Source: Thiodiazotropha sp040507225 (GTDB lineage: Bacteria > Pseudomonadota > Gammaproteobacteria > Chromatiales > Chromatiaceae). From it: DNA of 64,000 bases. Shown here piece by piece: positions 26,554 to 35,314 of this stretch. The notes beneath the pieces were generated by a model. It saw only the letters and a list, made by a program, of their open reading frames with translations. It did not search any database and was not told the origin of the DNA. The translations under genes were made by a program, and so were the position numbers. Location: assembly GCA_040507225.1 (NCBI GenBank), contig JBEVVG010000001.1, forward strand, positions 1,488,001 to 1,552,000, given 5' to 3'. Position 1 is the first letter of the stretch; each line of letters opens with the position of its first letter.

Positions 26554-29500
26554 ATGAGCGATGACTCGATCAAAATCGCCGGTGCGCGGCAGAACAATCT
26601 GAAGAACCTGGATCTGTCACTGCCATTGAACGAACTGATCGTAATTACCGGTGTCTCGGGTTCCGGCAAATCCTCGTTGGCCTTCGACACCGTCTACGCC
26701 GAGGGCCAGCGCCGCTACGTGGAGACCTTCTCGCCGTACGCCCGCCAGTTCCTCGATCGCATGGACCGGCCCCAGGTTGAGCGTATCGAGGGCATTCCCC
26801 CCAGCATCGCCATCGATCAGACCAATCCGGTACGTACCTCTCGCTCCACCGTGGGCACCATGACCGAGTTGAACGATCACCTGAAGCTGCTGTTTGCCCG
26901 CGCCGCTGCATTGTTCTGCCACGGCTGTGGACGGCCGGTGGAACGGGATTCCCCGGAGGGGATTTTCAATCAGCTGATGGCGTTATCCGGCAGCAGCAAC
27001 CCCCGGGTGGTCGTCACCTTCGCCATCGAGGTACCACACAACTTCACCCGGGCGGAGATCCGCCAGGTGCTGGATCAACAGGGATACACCCGGGTACACA
27101 GTGAAAAAGACAATCGCATCGAGGTGGTGCAGGACCGGATACGCCTGGATGCAGAGCATCGGGGCCGCCTGGTGGAAGCGCTCGAGCTCGCTCTGGAGAA
27201 GGGGCACGGACAGTGCGCGGTCTACCCGTTGGATGAGAACCGGGAGGCGGGTGAACCCTGGAAATTCTCCAGCGGCCTGCACTGCGCCCACTGCGACATC
27301 GACTACCGGGAACCCCAACCGAATAATTTCTCATTCAACTCCGCGCTCGGCGCCTGCGAGAGCTGCCGGGGCTTTGGCCGCACCATCGGTATCGACTGGA
27401 ACCTGGTGATCCCCGACGATTCCCTGTCGCTCAGCGACGGCGCAATCAAACCGTTTCGCAGCGGTTACTCCATGGAATGCCAGGAGGACCTGATGCGTTT
27501 CGGACGGAAACGCGGCATGGATCTGCAGACCCCCTGGCGGGATCTGGAACCCGCCACCCGTGAGTGGGTGATCGAGGGTGACGGTGCCTGGGACGGCAAG
27601 ACCTGGTACGGGGTGCGCGAGTATTTCGGATTTCTCGAAAGCAAGGCCTATAAGATGCACGTCCGGGTGATGCTCTCGAAATACCGCAGCTATGATGTCT
27701 GCCCCGACTGCCACGGGGCGCGTCTCAAGCATCAGGCGCTCGACTTCCGCCTCGGCAGCCGCAGTGATGCGGATACGGTGCTCGACCCCCAGCTGCGGTT
27801 TCGTCACGACGGGATTGGCATGTCGGAATCGCAGTTTCGCAATCTGCCGGGACTCAGCATTCACGACCTGATGCAACTGCCGCTGGAACGGACGCATCGA
27901 TTCTTCAAGGACCTGTTTCAGGGAAAACCGCTCGCTGGCAGTCAGGCAAGCCAGACAGCGGAACCAACCGCACACAATGAGTTCGACCTGCTGCTCGACG
28001 AGATCCGCTCACGCCTCGACTACCTGCTGGATGTGGGACTCGGCTACCTGACCCTCGACCGGCAGTCCCGCACCCTCTCCGGCGGTGAGGTTCAACGCAT
28101 CAATCTCACCACCGCCCTGGGCACCTCCCTGGTCAACACCCTGTTCGTGCTTGACGAGCCGAGCATCGGCCTGCACCCCAGGGATATCGAGCGGATCAAC
28201 GGGGTATTGATGCGACTCAGGGACGCCGGCAACTCCCTGCTGGTGGTGGAGCACGATCCGCAGATCATGCTGGCCGCCGATCGTATCCTGGACATCGGAC
28301 CGGGCCCTGGAGAACACGGCGGTGAAATCGTGTTCTACGGCACACCGAAGCAGCTGTTGCGCGACCGCAACTCACTCACCGGGCAGTACCTCAAGGGTCA
28401 GCGACAGGTCGCGGATGCCTACGCAGACGACCCCCCGGATGAAGCGGACGGATACCTCAGCATCCGCGGTGCCGCGGAACACAATCTGAAGGGTATCGAT
28501 GTGCGCATCCCGCTGAATCGACTGGTTACTCTCACCGGTGTCTCGGGTTCCGGCAAGTCCACTTTGGTACAGGACATCCTGTTCAACGCTGTGGCGAAGC
28601 TCAAGGGTCGCCCCGAGGAAATCCCCGGTGCACACCAGGCCATCGAGGGACATGAGCAGATCAACGACGTGGTAATGCTCGATCAGGCCCCGATTGGCAA
28701 GAGCTCCCGTTCCAATCCGGTCAGCTATGTGGGTGCCTGGGACGCCATCCGCAAACAGCTGGCAGCCAACCGCCTGTCCCGGGAACGGGGTTATACCGCA
28801 GGTACCTTCAGCTTCAACTCCGGCAACGGCCGCTGTCCGGTATGCAACGGCAGCGGTTTCGAGCATGTGGAGATGCAGTTCCTCTCCGATGTCTACCTCC
28901 GCTGTCCCGAGTGCAATGGTAAGCGTTATCGCAACGAGGTATTGGAAGTAAAGATCGGCGCTAAATCGGTGGCGGACATTCTGGAACTCACGGTCAGTGA
29001 GGCACTCGACTTCTTCCGCGATCAACGGGACATACACAAGGTGCTGGAGCCCCTGCAGGCGGTGGGTCTGAGTTACCTGCGTCTGGGACAGCCGGTACCC
29101 ACCCTGTCCGGCGGTGAGGCCCAGCGGCTCAAACTGGCGGGCTACCTGGCCAGGAGCAGCCAGCGCAAGCATGCGGGCGACCGGCTGCTGTTTCTGCTCG
29201 ACGAACCAACCACTGGTCTGCATTTTGCCGATATCGCGGTACTCCTCAAGGCACTGCGCCGACTGTTGATCAGAGGTCACTCCCTGGTGGTGATCGAACA
29301 CAATCTGGACGTCATCGCCGCCAGTGACTGGTTGATCGATCTCGGCCCCGAGGGGGGAGAGGATGGCGGAGCACTGGTCTGCGAAGGCTCTCCGGACAAG
29401 GTCCGAGAGCACCCCACCAGCCACACCGGCAAGGCCCTGCGGGACTACCGTGCGGCGCTGGAAAACCTGGTCGGAAACAGGCAGCGACCGGCCCCTCCCG

Positions 29501-32094
29501 GCAAACCCTCCCGGCGTAGCAGCATCGACATCCTGCACGCCCGGGAACACAACCTGAAAGACATCACCCTGGCGGTGCCCCGGGAGAAGCTCACCGTGAT
29601 CACCGGCGTCTCCGGCTCCGGCAAATCGACCATCGCTTTCGACATCCTGTTCAACGAAGGTCAGCGGCGATACCTGGAGTCGCTCAATGCGTATGCCCGC
29701 CAGTTCGTGCAACCCGCCTCGCGCCCGGATGTGGATGCGGTGTTCGGCATCCCGCCCACGGTCGCCATCGAGCAACGCACCAGCCGGGGCGGTCACAAGA
29801 GCACCGTCGGCACGCTGACAGAGATCCACCATTTCCTGCGCCTGCTGTTCGTCAAACTCGGCGTGCAGTACTGTCCGGAGTGCGAGGTGCCGATTGAACC
29901 CCAGTCCCGGGACGCGATCCTCGGCCAGCTGATGCAGACCTACCGAGACCGCAGGATCACGCTCCTGGCCCCCCTGGTGGTGAACCGCAAGGGCATCTAC
30001 AAGGAACTCGCCCAGTGGGCCAGCCGCAAGGGCTACCCGCTGCTGCGGGTGGACGGTGAACCCCTGCCTACCGACGACTGGCCGCTCCTCGACCGATACC
30101 AGGAACACAACATCGACCTGCCACTGGGTGAACTGGTGGTCAAAGCCGAGCAGGAAACCGAACTGCGGGAACGGCTCGATGAGGCCCTGGACCACGGCAA
30201 GGGCACGGTCCGGGTAGCGCTGGTCAAACGCGGCGGCGACTGGGGTGAGGAACAGCACTTCTCCACCCACCGCACCTGCCCGGGCTGCGGCCGCGGTTTC
30301 GAGGAGCCCGACCCGAGACTGTTCTCCTACAATTCACGTCACGGCTGGTGCCCCGGCTGTTACGGGACGGGTACGGTACTGCCCGGTTTCGACGCGGAAC
30401 AGAGCGGTGAAGAGGGTGAATGGCTGGAGCAGGAGCAACAGCCGGAAACCTGCCCGTCCTGTGAAGGCGCCCGGCTCAACGATGAGGCCCTGGCAGTCTA
30501 TTTCCACGATTGGAACATCGCTGACTACACTGCGGTGCCAGTCAGTGAAGCGACCGGGATCTTCCAGGAACTGTCACTCGACACCCGCCAGCAGGCGATC
30601 GGCCAGGACGTGATCCGCGAAATCGTATCGCGCCTGGAATTTCTCCAGGAGGTGGGTCTCGGTTACCTGACCCTGGATCGCGCCGCCCCCACCCTGTCCG
30701 GCGGTGAAGCGCAACGCATCCGCCTCGCCGCCCAGCTCGGCTCCAACCTGCGCGGGGTTTGCTACATCCTCGACGAACCCACCATCGGGCTGCATCCACG
30801 GGACAACACCCTGCTGCTGAAAACCCTGAAAAAACTTGAAAACAAAGGCAACACCATCGTGGTGGTGGAACATGACGAAGAGACCATTCGCAGCGCCGAA
30901 CATGTGATCGACATCGGTCCCGGCGCCGGGGTACGCGGCGGTGAGGTGATACACACCGGTACGGTCAAACAGCTGGAAAAGAACAAGAGTTCCCTGACCG
31001 GCCGGTTTCTCGCCCAGCCGTTGCAGCACCCGCTGACGGTTCCCCGTCCGGTTGAAACCCAAAGCCGCCTGTCGATCCAGGGAGCCATGCTGAACAACCT
31101 GAAACAGATCGATCTCAGCCTGCCGCTTCAGCGCCTGGTGTGTGTGAGCGGCGTATCCGGCTCGGGCAAATCCACCCTGGTACGCGATGTGCTGGTGAGG
31201 AGTCTCAAGAGCCTGCTGGCCCGGGGGCGCAAAAAAGGACGTATTTCCACAGAGCATTTCCATGGCTGTGAACGCATCGACGGCTGGCAGGATATACAGC
31301 GGGTACTGGAAGTGGACCAGACCCCAATCGGCAAAACCCCCCGCTCCTGCCCTGCCACCTATGTCGGATTCTGGGATGACATCCGCAAACTCTACGCCCA
31401 GACCGAGGATGCGCGGATTCACGGCTGGAACGCCAGCCGTTTCTCATTCAACACCAAGGGTGGGCGTTGCGAGACCTGCCAGGGTCAGGGCATGACCCGG
31501 GTGGAGATGAGCTTCCTGCCCGACGTGAAGACCGTCTGCGAATCCTGCAACGGCGCCCGCTTCAACCCGGAGACCCTGGCGGTGCACTACCGTGGGCGTT
31601 CGATCGGCGAGGTACTCGCCATGAGTGTCGACGAGGCAGTGGAATTCTTCGTCCACCACCCGAACGTCCACCACGCCCTGCAATTGCTCCAGGATGTGGG
31701 CCTCGGCTACCTGACCCTGGGACAGCAGTCCCCCACCCTGTCGGGTGGCGAGGCCCAGCGGATCAAACTGGTCACCGAACTGGCAAAGGCCAAACCCAAT
31801 GCGCGCATCTTCACTCCAACTCTGTACGTGCTCGATGAACCCACCGTCGGGCTGCACATGGCGGACGTGGAGAAACTCATCCGGGTGCTGCATCGGCTGG
31901 TGGATGCGGGCCACTCCGCAGTGGTCATCGAACACAATCTGGATGTTATCGCCGAAGCCGACTGGTGCATCGACATGGGTCCCGAGGGGGGCGATGACGG
32001 CGGTGAAATCGTGGTCGAAGGTACCGCAAAGACCCTGCGAAAAGCCTGGCGACGCTCCCAAACCGGCAAAGCCTTGAAACAGTTCCTGAGCTGA
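26554..32094 (+). CDS. uvrA: Tandem-duplicated UvrA (excinuclease ABC subunit A), 1846 residues
   Basis: UvrA finds bulky DNA damage and loads UvrB. A normal UvrA has about 940 residues and two ABC ATPase domains; this frame has two UvrA-like halves in one protein. There are four Walker A motifs (glycines at about 33, 662, 1018 and 1533) and four Walker B motifs (VLDEPSIGLHPRD, LLDEPTTGLHFAD, ILDEPTIGLHPRD, VLDEPTVGLHMAD), each with an LSGGE(A/V)QR signature. The zinc-type CxxC pairs occur in both halves (CAHC/CESC and CPVC/CPEC; CPGC/CPGC and CETC/CESC). A linker of about 20 residues lies near residue 980. No frameshift is seen. The start at 26554 has no strong ribosome-binding site. Confidence 0.93.
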   Translation: MSDDSIKIAGARQNNLKNLDLSLPLNELIVITGVSGSGKSSLAFDTVYAEGQRRYVETFSPYARQFLDRMDRPQVERIEGIPPSIAIDQTNPVRTSRSTVGTMTELNDHLKLLFARAAALFCHGCGRPVERDSPEGIFNQLMALSGSSNPRVVVTFAIEVPHNFTRAEIRQVLDQQGYTRVHSEKDNRIEVVQDRIRLDAEHRGRLVEALELALEKGHGQCAVYPLDENREAGEPWKFSSGLHCAHCDIDYREPQPNNFSFNSALGACESCRGFGRTIGIDWNLVIPDDSLSLSDGAIKPFRSGYSMECQEDLMRFGRKRGMDLQTPWRDLEPATREWVIEGDGAWDGKTWYGVREYFGFLESKAYKMHVRVMLSKYRSYDVCPDCHGARLKHQALDFRLGSRSDADTVLDPQLRFRHDGIGMSESQFRNLPGLSIHDLMQLPLERTHRFFKDLFQGKPLAGSQASQTAEPTAHNEFDLLLDEIRSRLDYLLDVGLGYLTLDRQSRTLSGGEVQRINLTTALGTSLVNTLFVLDEPSIGLHPRDIERINGVLMRLRDAGNSLLVVEHDPQIMLAADRILDIGPGPGEHGGEIVFYGTPKQLLRDRNSLTGQYLKGQRQVADAYADDPPDEADGYLSIRGAAEHNLKGIDVRIPLNRLVTLTGVSGSGKSTLVQDILFNAVAKLKGRPEEIPGAHQAIEGHEQINDVVMLDQAPIGKSSRSNPVSYVGAWDAIRKQLAANRLSRERGYTAGTFSFNSGNGRCPVCNGSGFEHVEMQFLSDVYLRCPECNGKRYRNEVLEVKIGAKSVADILELTVSEALDFFRDQRDIHKVLEPLQAVGLSYLRLGQPVPTLSGGEAQRLKLAGYLARSSQRKHAGDRLLFLLDEPTTGLHFADIAVLLKALRRLLIRGHSLVVIEHNLDVIAASDWLIDLGPEGGEDGGALVCEGSPDKVREHPTSHTGKALRDYRAALENLVGNRQRPAPPGKPSRRSSIDILHAREHNLKDITLAVPREKLTVITGVSGSGKSTIAFDILFNEGQRRYLESLNAYARQFVQPASRPDVDAVFGIPPTVAIEQRTSRGGHKSTVGTLTEIHHFLRLLFVKLGVQYCPECEVPIEPQSRDAILGQLMQTYRDRRITLLAPLVVNRKGIYKELAQWASRKGYPLLRVDGEPLPTDDWPLLDRYQEHNIDLPLGELVVKAEQETELRERLDEALDHGKGTVRVALVKRGGDWGEEQHFSTHRTCPGCGRGFEEPDPRLFSYNSRHGWCPGCYGTGTVLPGFDAEQSGEEGEWLEQEQQPETCPSCEGARLNDEALAVYFHDWNIADYTAVPVSEATGIFQELSLDTRQQAIGQDVIREIVSRLEFLQEVGLGYLTLDRAAPTLSGGEAQRIRLAAQLGSNLRGVCYILDEPTIGLHPRDNTLLLKTLKKLENKGNTIVVVEHDEETIRSAEHVIDIGPGAGVRGGEVIHTGTVKQLEKNKSSLTGRFLAQPLQHPLTVPRPVETQSRLSIQGAMLNNLKQIDLSLPLQRLVCVSGVSGSGKSTLVRDVLVRSLKSLLARGRKKGRISTEHFHGCERIDGWQDIQRVLEVDQTPIGKTPRSCPATYVGFWDDIRKLYAQTEDARIHGWNASRFSFNTKGGRCETCQGQGMTRVEMSFLPDVKTVCESCNGARFNPETLAVHYRGRSIGEVLAMSVDEAVEFFVHHPNVHHALQLLQDVGLGYLTLGQQSPTLSGGEAQRIKLVTELAKAKPNARIFTPTLYVLDEPTVGLHMADVEKLIRVLHRLVDAGHSAVVIEHNLDVIAEADWCIDMGPEGGDDGGEIVVEGTAKTLRKAWRRSQTGKALKQFLS

Positions 32095-32347
32095 TCGACA
32101 GGAACAAAAATCATTTCGGGCATCGCATACTGCCGCACCCTGCAGAGCGGATGACGCGCAGCCAAATCCGGGATTCCTCAAAACCTGAAAACGGGCAGCA
32201 ACCCGATTCGCTCCAACTACTTTGCTCACTCCTCTTACGGGATGGAACTGGAAAGAGGGGGAAATCAACAGGTCAGCTGGTTGCCTGTCGCTATTTTCTC
32301 ATCGTCCGTGATCGACGGTTTCGCCCTCTCATGCAAGTCACTTGCGT

Positions 32348-32376
32348 CTCTTTCCCACGCAAAGCATGGGAACGAG
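32348..32376 (-). repeat. GTTCCCACGC palindromic repeat, minus orientation
   Basis: On the minus strand it reads CTCGTTCCCATGCTTTGCGT and continues GGGAAAGAG. It is the inverted counterpart of 26410-26437 across the uvrA gene. Confidence 0.55.
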
Positions 32377-32420
32377 TGGTCATCGACCCAGGTAGCCACT
32401 GACCCATCAGCAGCTCGATG

Positions 32421-32454
32421 ATCAAAACAATAAAGGGGCCGCCAGGCCCCCTTG
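32421..32454 (-). terminator. Rho-independent terminator after the mddA-like gene
   Basis: On the minus strand a GC-rich stem GGGGGCC-TGGC-GGCCCC is followed by TTTATTGTTTTG, about 20 bases after the stop codon. Confidence 0.75.
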
Positions 32455-32474
32455 TTCATGCAACGTGATACGGT

Positions 32475-33245
32475 TCAGACACTGGCTTCAATCGATCCAC
32501 CCTTGCGCACTTTCCAGGCCGGGAAGAAACGCGCGGTGCTGCGCATGTAGCGGATGTAGCGCTCACCAAAGGCACGGATCAGGTCCTTCTCCTCGTGATA
32601 CACGCCGATCAGGATATAGGAGGACATACCCAGGGCAAACAACAGGTGTCCCACAGTCATGACCGGGGTGAACCAGATGCCGATGAACGCCCCGGTCATG
32701 ATGGGATGGCGCACGTAGCGGTACAGGGAATGCACCTTGAAGGGCATCGGGGTGTAGTCCCGACCGCGGAAGTAGAGCCACACCTGGCGCAGGCCGAACA
32801 GATCGAAATGGTTGATCAGGAAAGTGGCATAGAGCACCAGCACCCAACCCGACAGTCCGAGACCGAGCAGACTGTAGTACAGCGCACTATCTTCGGCCTG
32901 CCACACCACACCGGGCATCGGCTGCCAACCCAGGCACAGGGCATAGGTTACCGCCGCCGTGGCCATCATGTAGGTACTGCGTTCCGCGGCCTGGGGCAGA
33001 AAACCGCTCAGCCAACGCTTGAATTTCGGTCGCGCCATGACGCTGTGCTGAAAGCCGAACAGCACGATCAACCCGATATTGACCCCCGCGGCAAGCCACA
33101 CCGAACCCGGCTCGCCTTCGTCGATGCCGTGCAGCAGGCCCACCTCGGGTATCAGGTTGAACAGGAACGCGATCAGGTAGACCAGGGCGGAAGAGCCCAG
33201 GGTGTAGTTGATGAAGCCGTAGAACAGTACGCTGATTTTTTTCAT
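32475..33245 (-). CDS. mddA: MddA-like methanethiol S-methyltransferase (NnrU/ICMT superfamily)
   Basis: A 256-residue membrane protein with about six hydrophobic segments. It carries the features of MddA: FGFQHSVMARPKFKRW, AAERSTYMMATAA, LINHFDLFGLRQVWLYFRG and YRYVRHPIMTGAFIGIW. MddA methylates methanethiol with S-adenosylmethionine to give dimethyl sulfide. The ATG at 33243-33245 has GAGGATC seven bases upstream. It follows a 77-residue partner gene by 33 bases and is divergent from an HxlR regulator. Other ICMT-type methyltransferases share parts of this pattern, so the substrate is inferred from similarity only. Confidence 0.78.
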   Translation of the reverse strand: MKKISVLFYGFINYTLGSSALVYLIAFLFNLIPEVGLLHGIDEGEPGSVWLAAGVNIGLIVLFGFQHSVMARPKFKRWLSGFLPQAAERSTYMMATAAVTYALCLGWQPMPGVVWQAEDSALYYSLLGLGLSGWVLVLYATFLINHFDLFGLRQVWLYFRGRDYTPMPFKVHSLYRYVRHPIMTGAFIGIWFTPVMTVGHLLFALGMSSYILIGVYHEEKDLIRAFGERYIRYMRSTARFFPAWKVRKGGSIEASV

Positions 33246-33278
33246 GATTTTGATCCTCTATTGGGTATTGGCAATAAT

Positions 33279-33512
33279 TCACATGGCGACCAGGGTTGCC
33301 TCGTGCCCCTGACCCCTGACCTGCTGCAGGATGTGCATCGAACCGGTCACGGCGGCGTCATACACCACCATCAACAGCTTGGGACGGTGGATATTGCGGC
33401 GGATCGATACGATCCCCCGATCCTGGTAGACCTGATCGCTCAGCTGCTCGAATGCCTGTTCGCTGAGTGCCTGGCGGGTGTGAATCAATATGTCGGTAAC
33501 CTGATGGTTCAT
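33279..33512 (-). CDS. Small HMA-like (ferredoxin-fold) protein without a CxxC motif
   Basis: A 77-residue soluble protein starting MNHQVTDILIHTRQ, with a strong CGAGGAGAAACGCA ribosome-binding site. The pattern of beta-alpha-beta-beta-alpha-beta segments (TDILIHTR, AFEQLSDQVYQDRGIVSIRR, LLMVVYDA, ILQQVRGQGHEATLV) resembles heavy-metal-associated domains. The metal-binding CxxC is absent and there is no cysteine at all. It precedes the MddA-like gene in one operon. The function is unknown. Confidence 0.7.
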   Translation of the reverse strand: MNHQVTDILIHTRQALSEQAFEQLSDQVYQDRGIVSIRRNIHRPKLLMVVYDAAVTGSMHILQQVRGQGHEATLVAM

Positions 33513-33608
33513 TGCGTTTCTCCTCGATGATGGTGACGGCATCTGCGTACCGTTGAGTTCATACTAGGCGCGTCCGCCAACCCGCTCTACGCAACAAACT
33601 GGAGTTAG

Positions 33609-33639
33609 CCACTACATAAACCGGACAAACCCACTACAT
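33609..33639 (+). promoter_or_regulatory. Direct repeats in the hxlR / mddA-like divergent region (candidate operator)
   Basis: CCACTACAT occurs at 33609-33617 and again at 33631-33639, a 22-base period or about two helical turns. It lies in the region between the divergent operon starts. HxlR-family dimers commonly bind such paired sites. The binding protein is inferred. Confidence 0.45.
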
Positions 33640-33705
33640 TTTATGGAGTTGCCATGGTCTACACTCTTTAAAACGACAAACCATTACGACAATCAGGGGG
33701 TTAGC

Positions 33706-34389
33706 ATGGAATACGGCCAGTTCTGCCCAATCGCCAAGGCGACCGAAATCCTGGGCGAGAAATGGACCATTCTGATCATCAGGGAGCTGCTCATGGGGGG
33801 TGCGCGATTCAACGAGTTGCAACGGGGACTACGCCTGATCTCTCCCACCATGCTGTCCAAACGCCTCGACAGCCTGGAGTCCCACGGCCTGGTGATCAAG
33901 AAGAAGATCCCCAATCAGAAAGGTTACGAATACTTCCCGACACGCTCCTGCGCGGAACTGTTGCCCATCATCAAGAGCCTCGGCGACTGGGGCATGCGCT
34001 GGGTGCGTGCGAACATCCTTGACTCGGACTACGACGTGGAGCTGCTGATGCTCTACCTTAAGCGCAGCATCAACCCGGAAGGACTGGTGGGTGAAGAAAC
34101 GGTGATCCGCTTTCATTTTACCGATGCCCGACAATTCGCCGACTGGTGGATTACCGTGAAACAGGGCATGGTGGAACTCTGCGAAAAAGACCCGGGCAAG
34201 GAGATCGACATCTATTTCACCACCACGGTGAAGAAGATGGTCGAGGTGTGGATGGGCGATACCAGTTATCGTAAAGCCATCACCGGCAATGACATGAAGG
34301 TGGTTGGACCGAAGGCGTTGATCAACGACATCACGGCCTGGATGCAGAGCAGCATCTTTTCAGGCATCGCACCGGCCACCCAGATCTAG
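33706..34389 (+). CDS. HxlR-family winged-helix regulator with a C-terminal SCP2-like domain
   Basis: A 227-residue regulator. The N-terminal HxlR domain (residues 1-100) has CPIAKATEILGEKWTILIIREL, GARFNELQRGLRLISPTMLSKRLDSLE and the wing LVIKKKIPNQKGYEY (described by region), with one conserved cysteine near the N-terminus (FCPIAK). The C-terminal part (about 120-215) resembles a sterol-carrier-like sensor (IRFHFTDARQFADWW, DIYFTTTVKKMVEVWMGD). I use the ATG at 33706 after AGGGGGTTAGC. It is divergent from the MddA-like operon and probably controls it in response to a small hydrophobic or redox signal. Confidence 0.85.
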   Translation: MEYGQFCPIAKATEILGEKWTILIIRELLMGGARFNELQRGLRLISPTMLSKRLDSLESHGLVIKKKIPNQKGYEYFPTRSCAELLPIIKSLGDWGMRWVRANILDSDYDVELLMLYLKRSINPEGLVGEETVIRFHFTDARQFADWWITVKQGMVELCEKDPGKEIDIYFTTTVKKMVEVWMGDTSYRKAITGNDMKVVGPKALINDITAWMQSSIFSGIAPATQI

Positions 34390-34438
34390 TGGGCCACCAT
34401 ACACGGGCAAAGATATGAATACAGCAGCCTGCCTAAAC

Positions 34439-34990
34439 TCAGGCTGACTCCAACAACGGCGTGATCTCATCCAGCCAGGTATCGATCCGCTCATCGGTGA
34501 GCAGATGCTGCAGGTGCTGGTCCAGCGCAAGGCCGATGAAACGGCCCTCCACCACGGCGCGGGAACTGGTAAATTCGAAACCCTCGGTGGGACTGCTTCC
34601 CACCAGTTCCGCACCCGCAGCCGAAAAACTTTCGTAGAGGTCCATCATGGCGCTGAGGAAATGCTCCGGATACTGTTCCTGATCCCCGAGTCCGAACAGC
34701 GCCACCCGCTTACCGGAAAAATCACAGCCTTCGAGACTGGGGAGAAACTCCAGCCAGCTCGCCTCGCTGTTGCGGCTGGCCAATCCGGGCAATACCCCTT
34801 CACCGTAGGTTGGCGTCCCCAGGATCAGGGCTGAGCAGCTCATCAGATCCTCGACCCCGGAACGGTTGACGTTGATAGGTTTGGCTACCTTATCATCGCC
34901 GATCCGGCTTTTCAGGTTTCTCGCAATCTTCTTGGCAATCAAGCGGGTGGTACCGGAGTCGGTGCCGAAAAATATACCGATCTTTTTCAT
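34439..34990 (-). CDS. Flavodoxin (long-chain, NifF/FldA type)
   Basis: A 183-residue FMN electron carrier. The phosphate loop is FGTDSGTTRLIAKKIARNL. The flavin-flanking segments are LILGTPTYGEGVLPG and ALFGLGDQEQYPEHFLSAM, and the tail SSRAVVEGRFIGLALD is typical of the NifF branch. No nif genes are in the window. A nearby 2-oxoacid:ferredoxin oxidoreductase (36447-39417) is a plausible partner. The ATG at 34988-34990 lacks a strong ribosome-binding site. Confidence 0.9.
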   Translation of the reverse strand: MKKIGIFFGTDSGTTRLIAKKIARNLKSRIGDDKVAKPINVNRSGVEDLMSCSALILGTPTYGEGVLPGLASRNSEASWLEFLPSLEGCDFSGKRVALFGLGDQEQYPEHFLSAMMDLYESFSAAGAELVGSSPTEGFEFTSSRAVVEGRFIGLALDQHLQHLLTDERIDTWLDEITPLLESA

Positions 34991-35314
34991 GTTACTGCGC
35001 AGGGTTCCTGTTAGCTGAAAGGGTGGACGACGGGTGACCATGGTATGTCTGCCCCGATCCTTGCTGATGACGCAAAAATTGCACCAGCATGGCCAGGCAG
35101 TTCTAAGTGTCTGATTTTATGGCTACTCATTCATTTACAACAACTACCCATCAGCATCAATGTGCGACATCCGACACGACATGCCGGAAACCAGCCGCAT
35201 TCCTCAAGCACTGCTCGGGCGCAACGTGCATTTTGAACCGGCAAAAAAAAGCGGACTTTCGTCCGCTTTTTTATGTTCGGGTCCTAACCAAGGACCCGGA
35301 AGCAATCGGATCGA
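34991..35314. other. Intergenic region between the sulfur globule gene and flavodoxin
   Basis: This 324-base region contains the strong terminator of the sulfur globule gene (35243-35272). The rest probably contains the flavodoxin promoter (minus strand), but I cannot place it reliably. No gene is visible. Confidence 0.55.
35243..35272 (-). terminator. Strong rho-independent terminator after the sulfur globule protein gene
   Basis: GCGGAC-TTTC-GTCCGC forms a 6-bp stem flanked by eight A and six T residues, so the stem extends through A-T pairs and can act in both directions. It lies 43 bases after the sulfur globule gene stop. Confidence 0.85.

Larger units (their letters stand above)
32095..32474. 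other. Intergenic region downstream of uvrA, converging on the mddA-like gene
   Basis: This 380-base gap contains the inverted GTTCCCACGC repeat (32348-32376) and the minus-strand terminator of the methyltransferase operon (32421-32454). I see no terminator for uvrA and no gene. Confidence 0.6.

Noticed and set aside
28372..30270. A 632-codon open frame on the minus strand
   Set aside because: It is antisense to uvrA, whose motifs are intact throughout; no ribosome-binding site or family was recognised.
34439..34990. Flavodoxin as evidence for a nif cluster
   Set aside because: It resembles NifF, but no nitrogenase or nif regulatory gene is in the window; it may serve the 2-oxoacid oxidoreductase instead.
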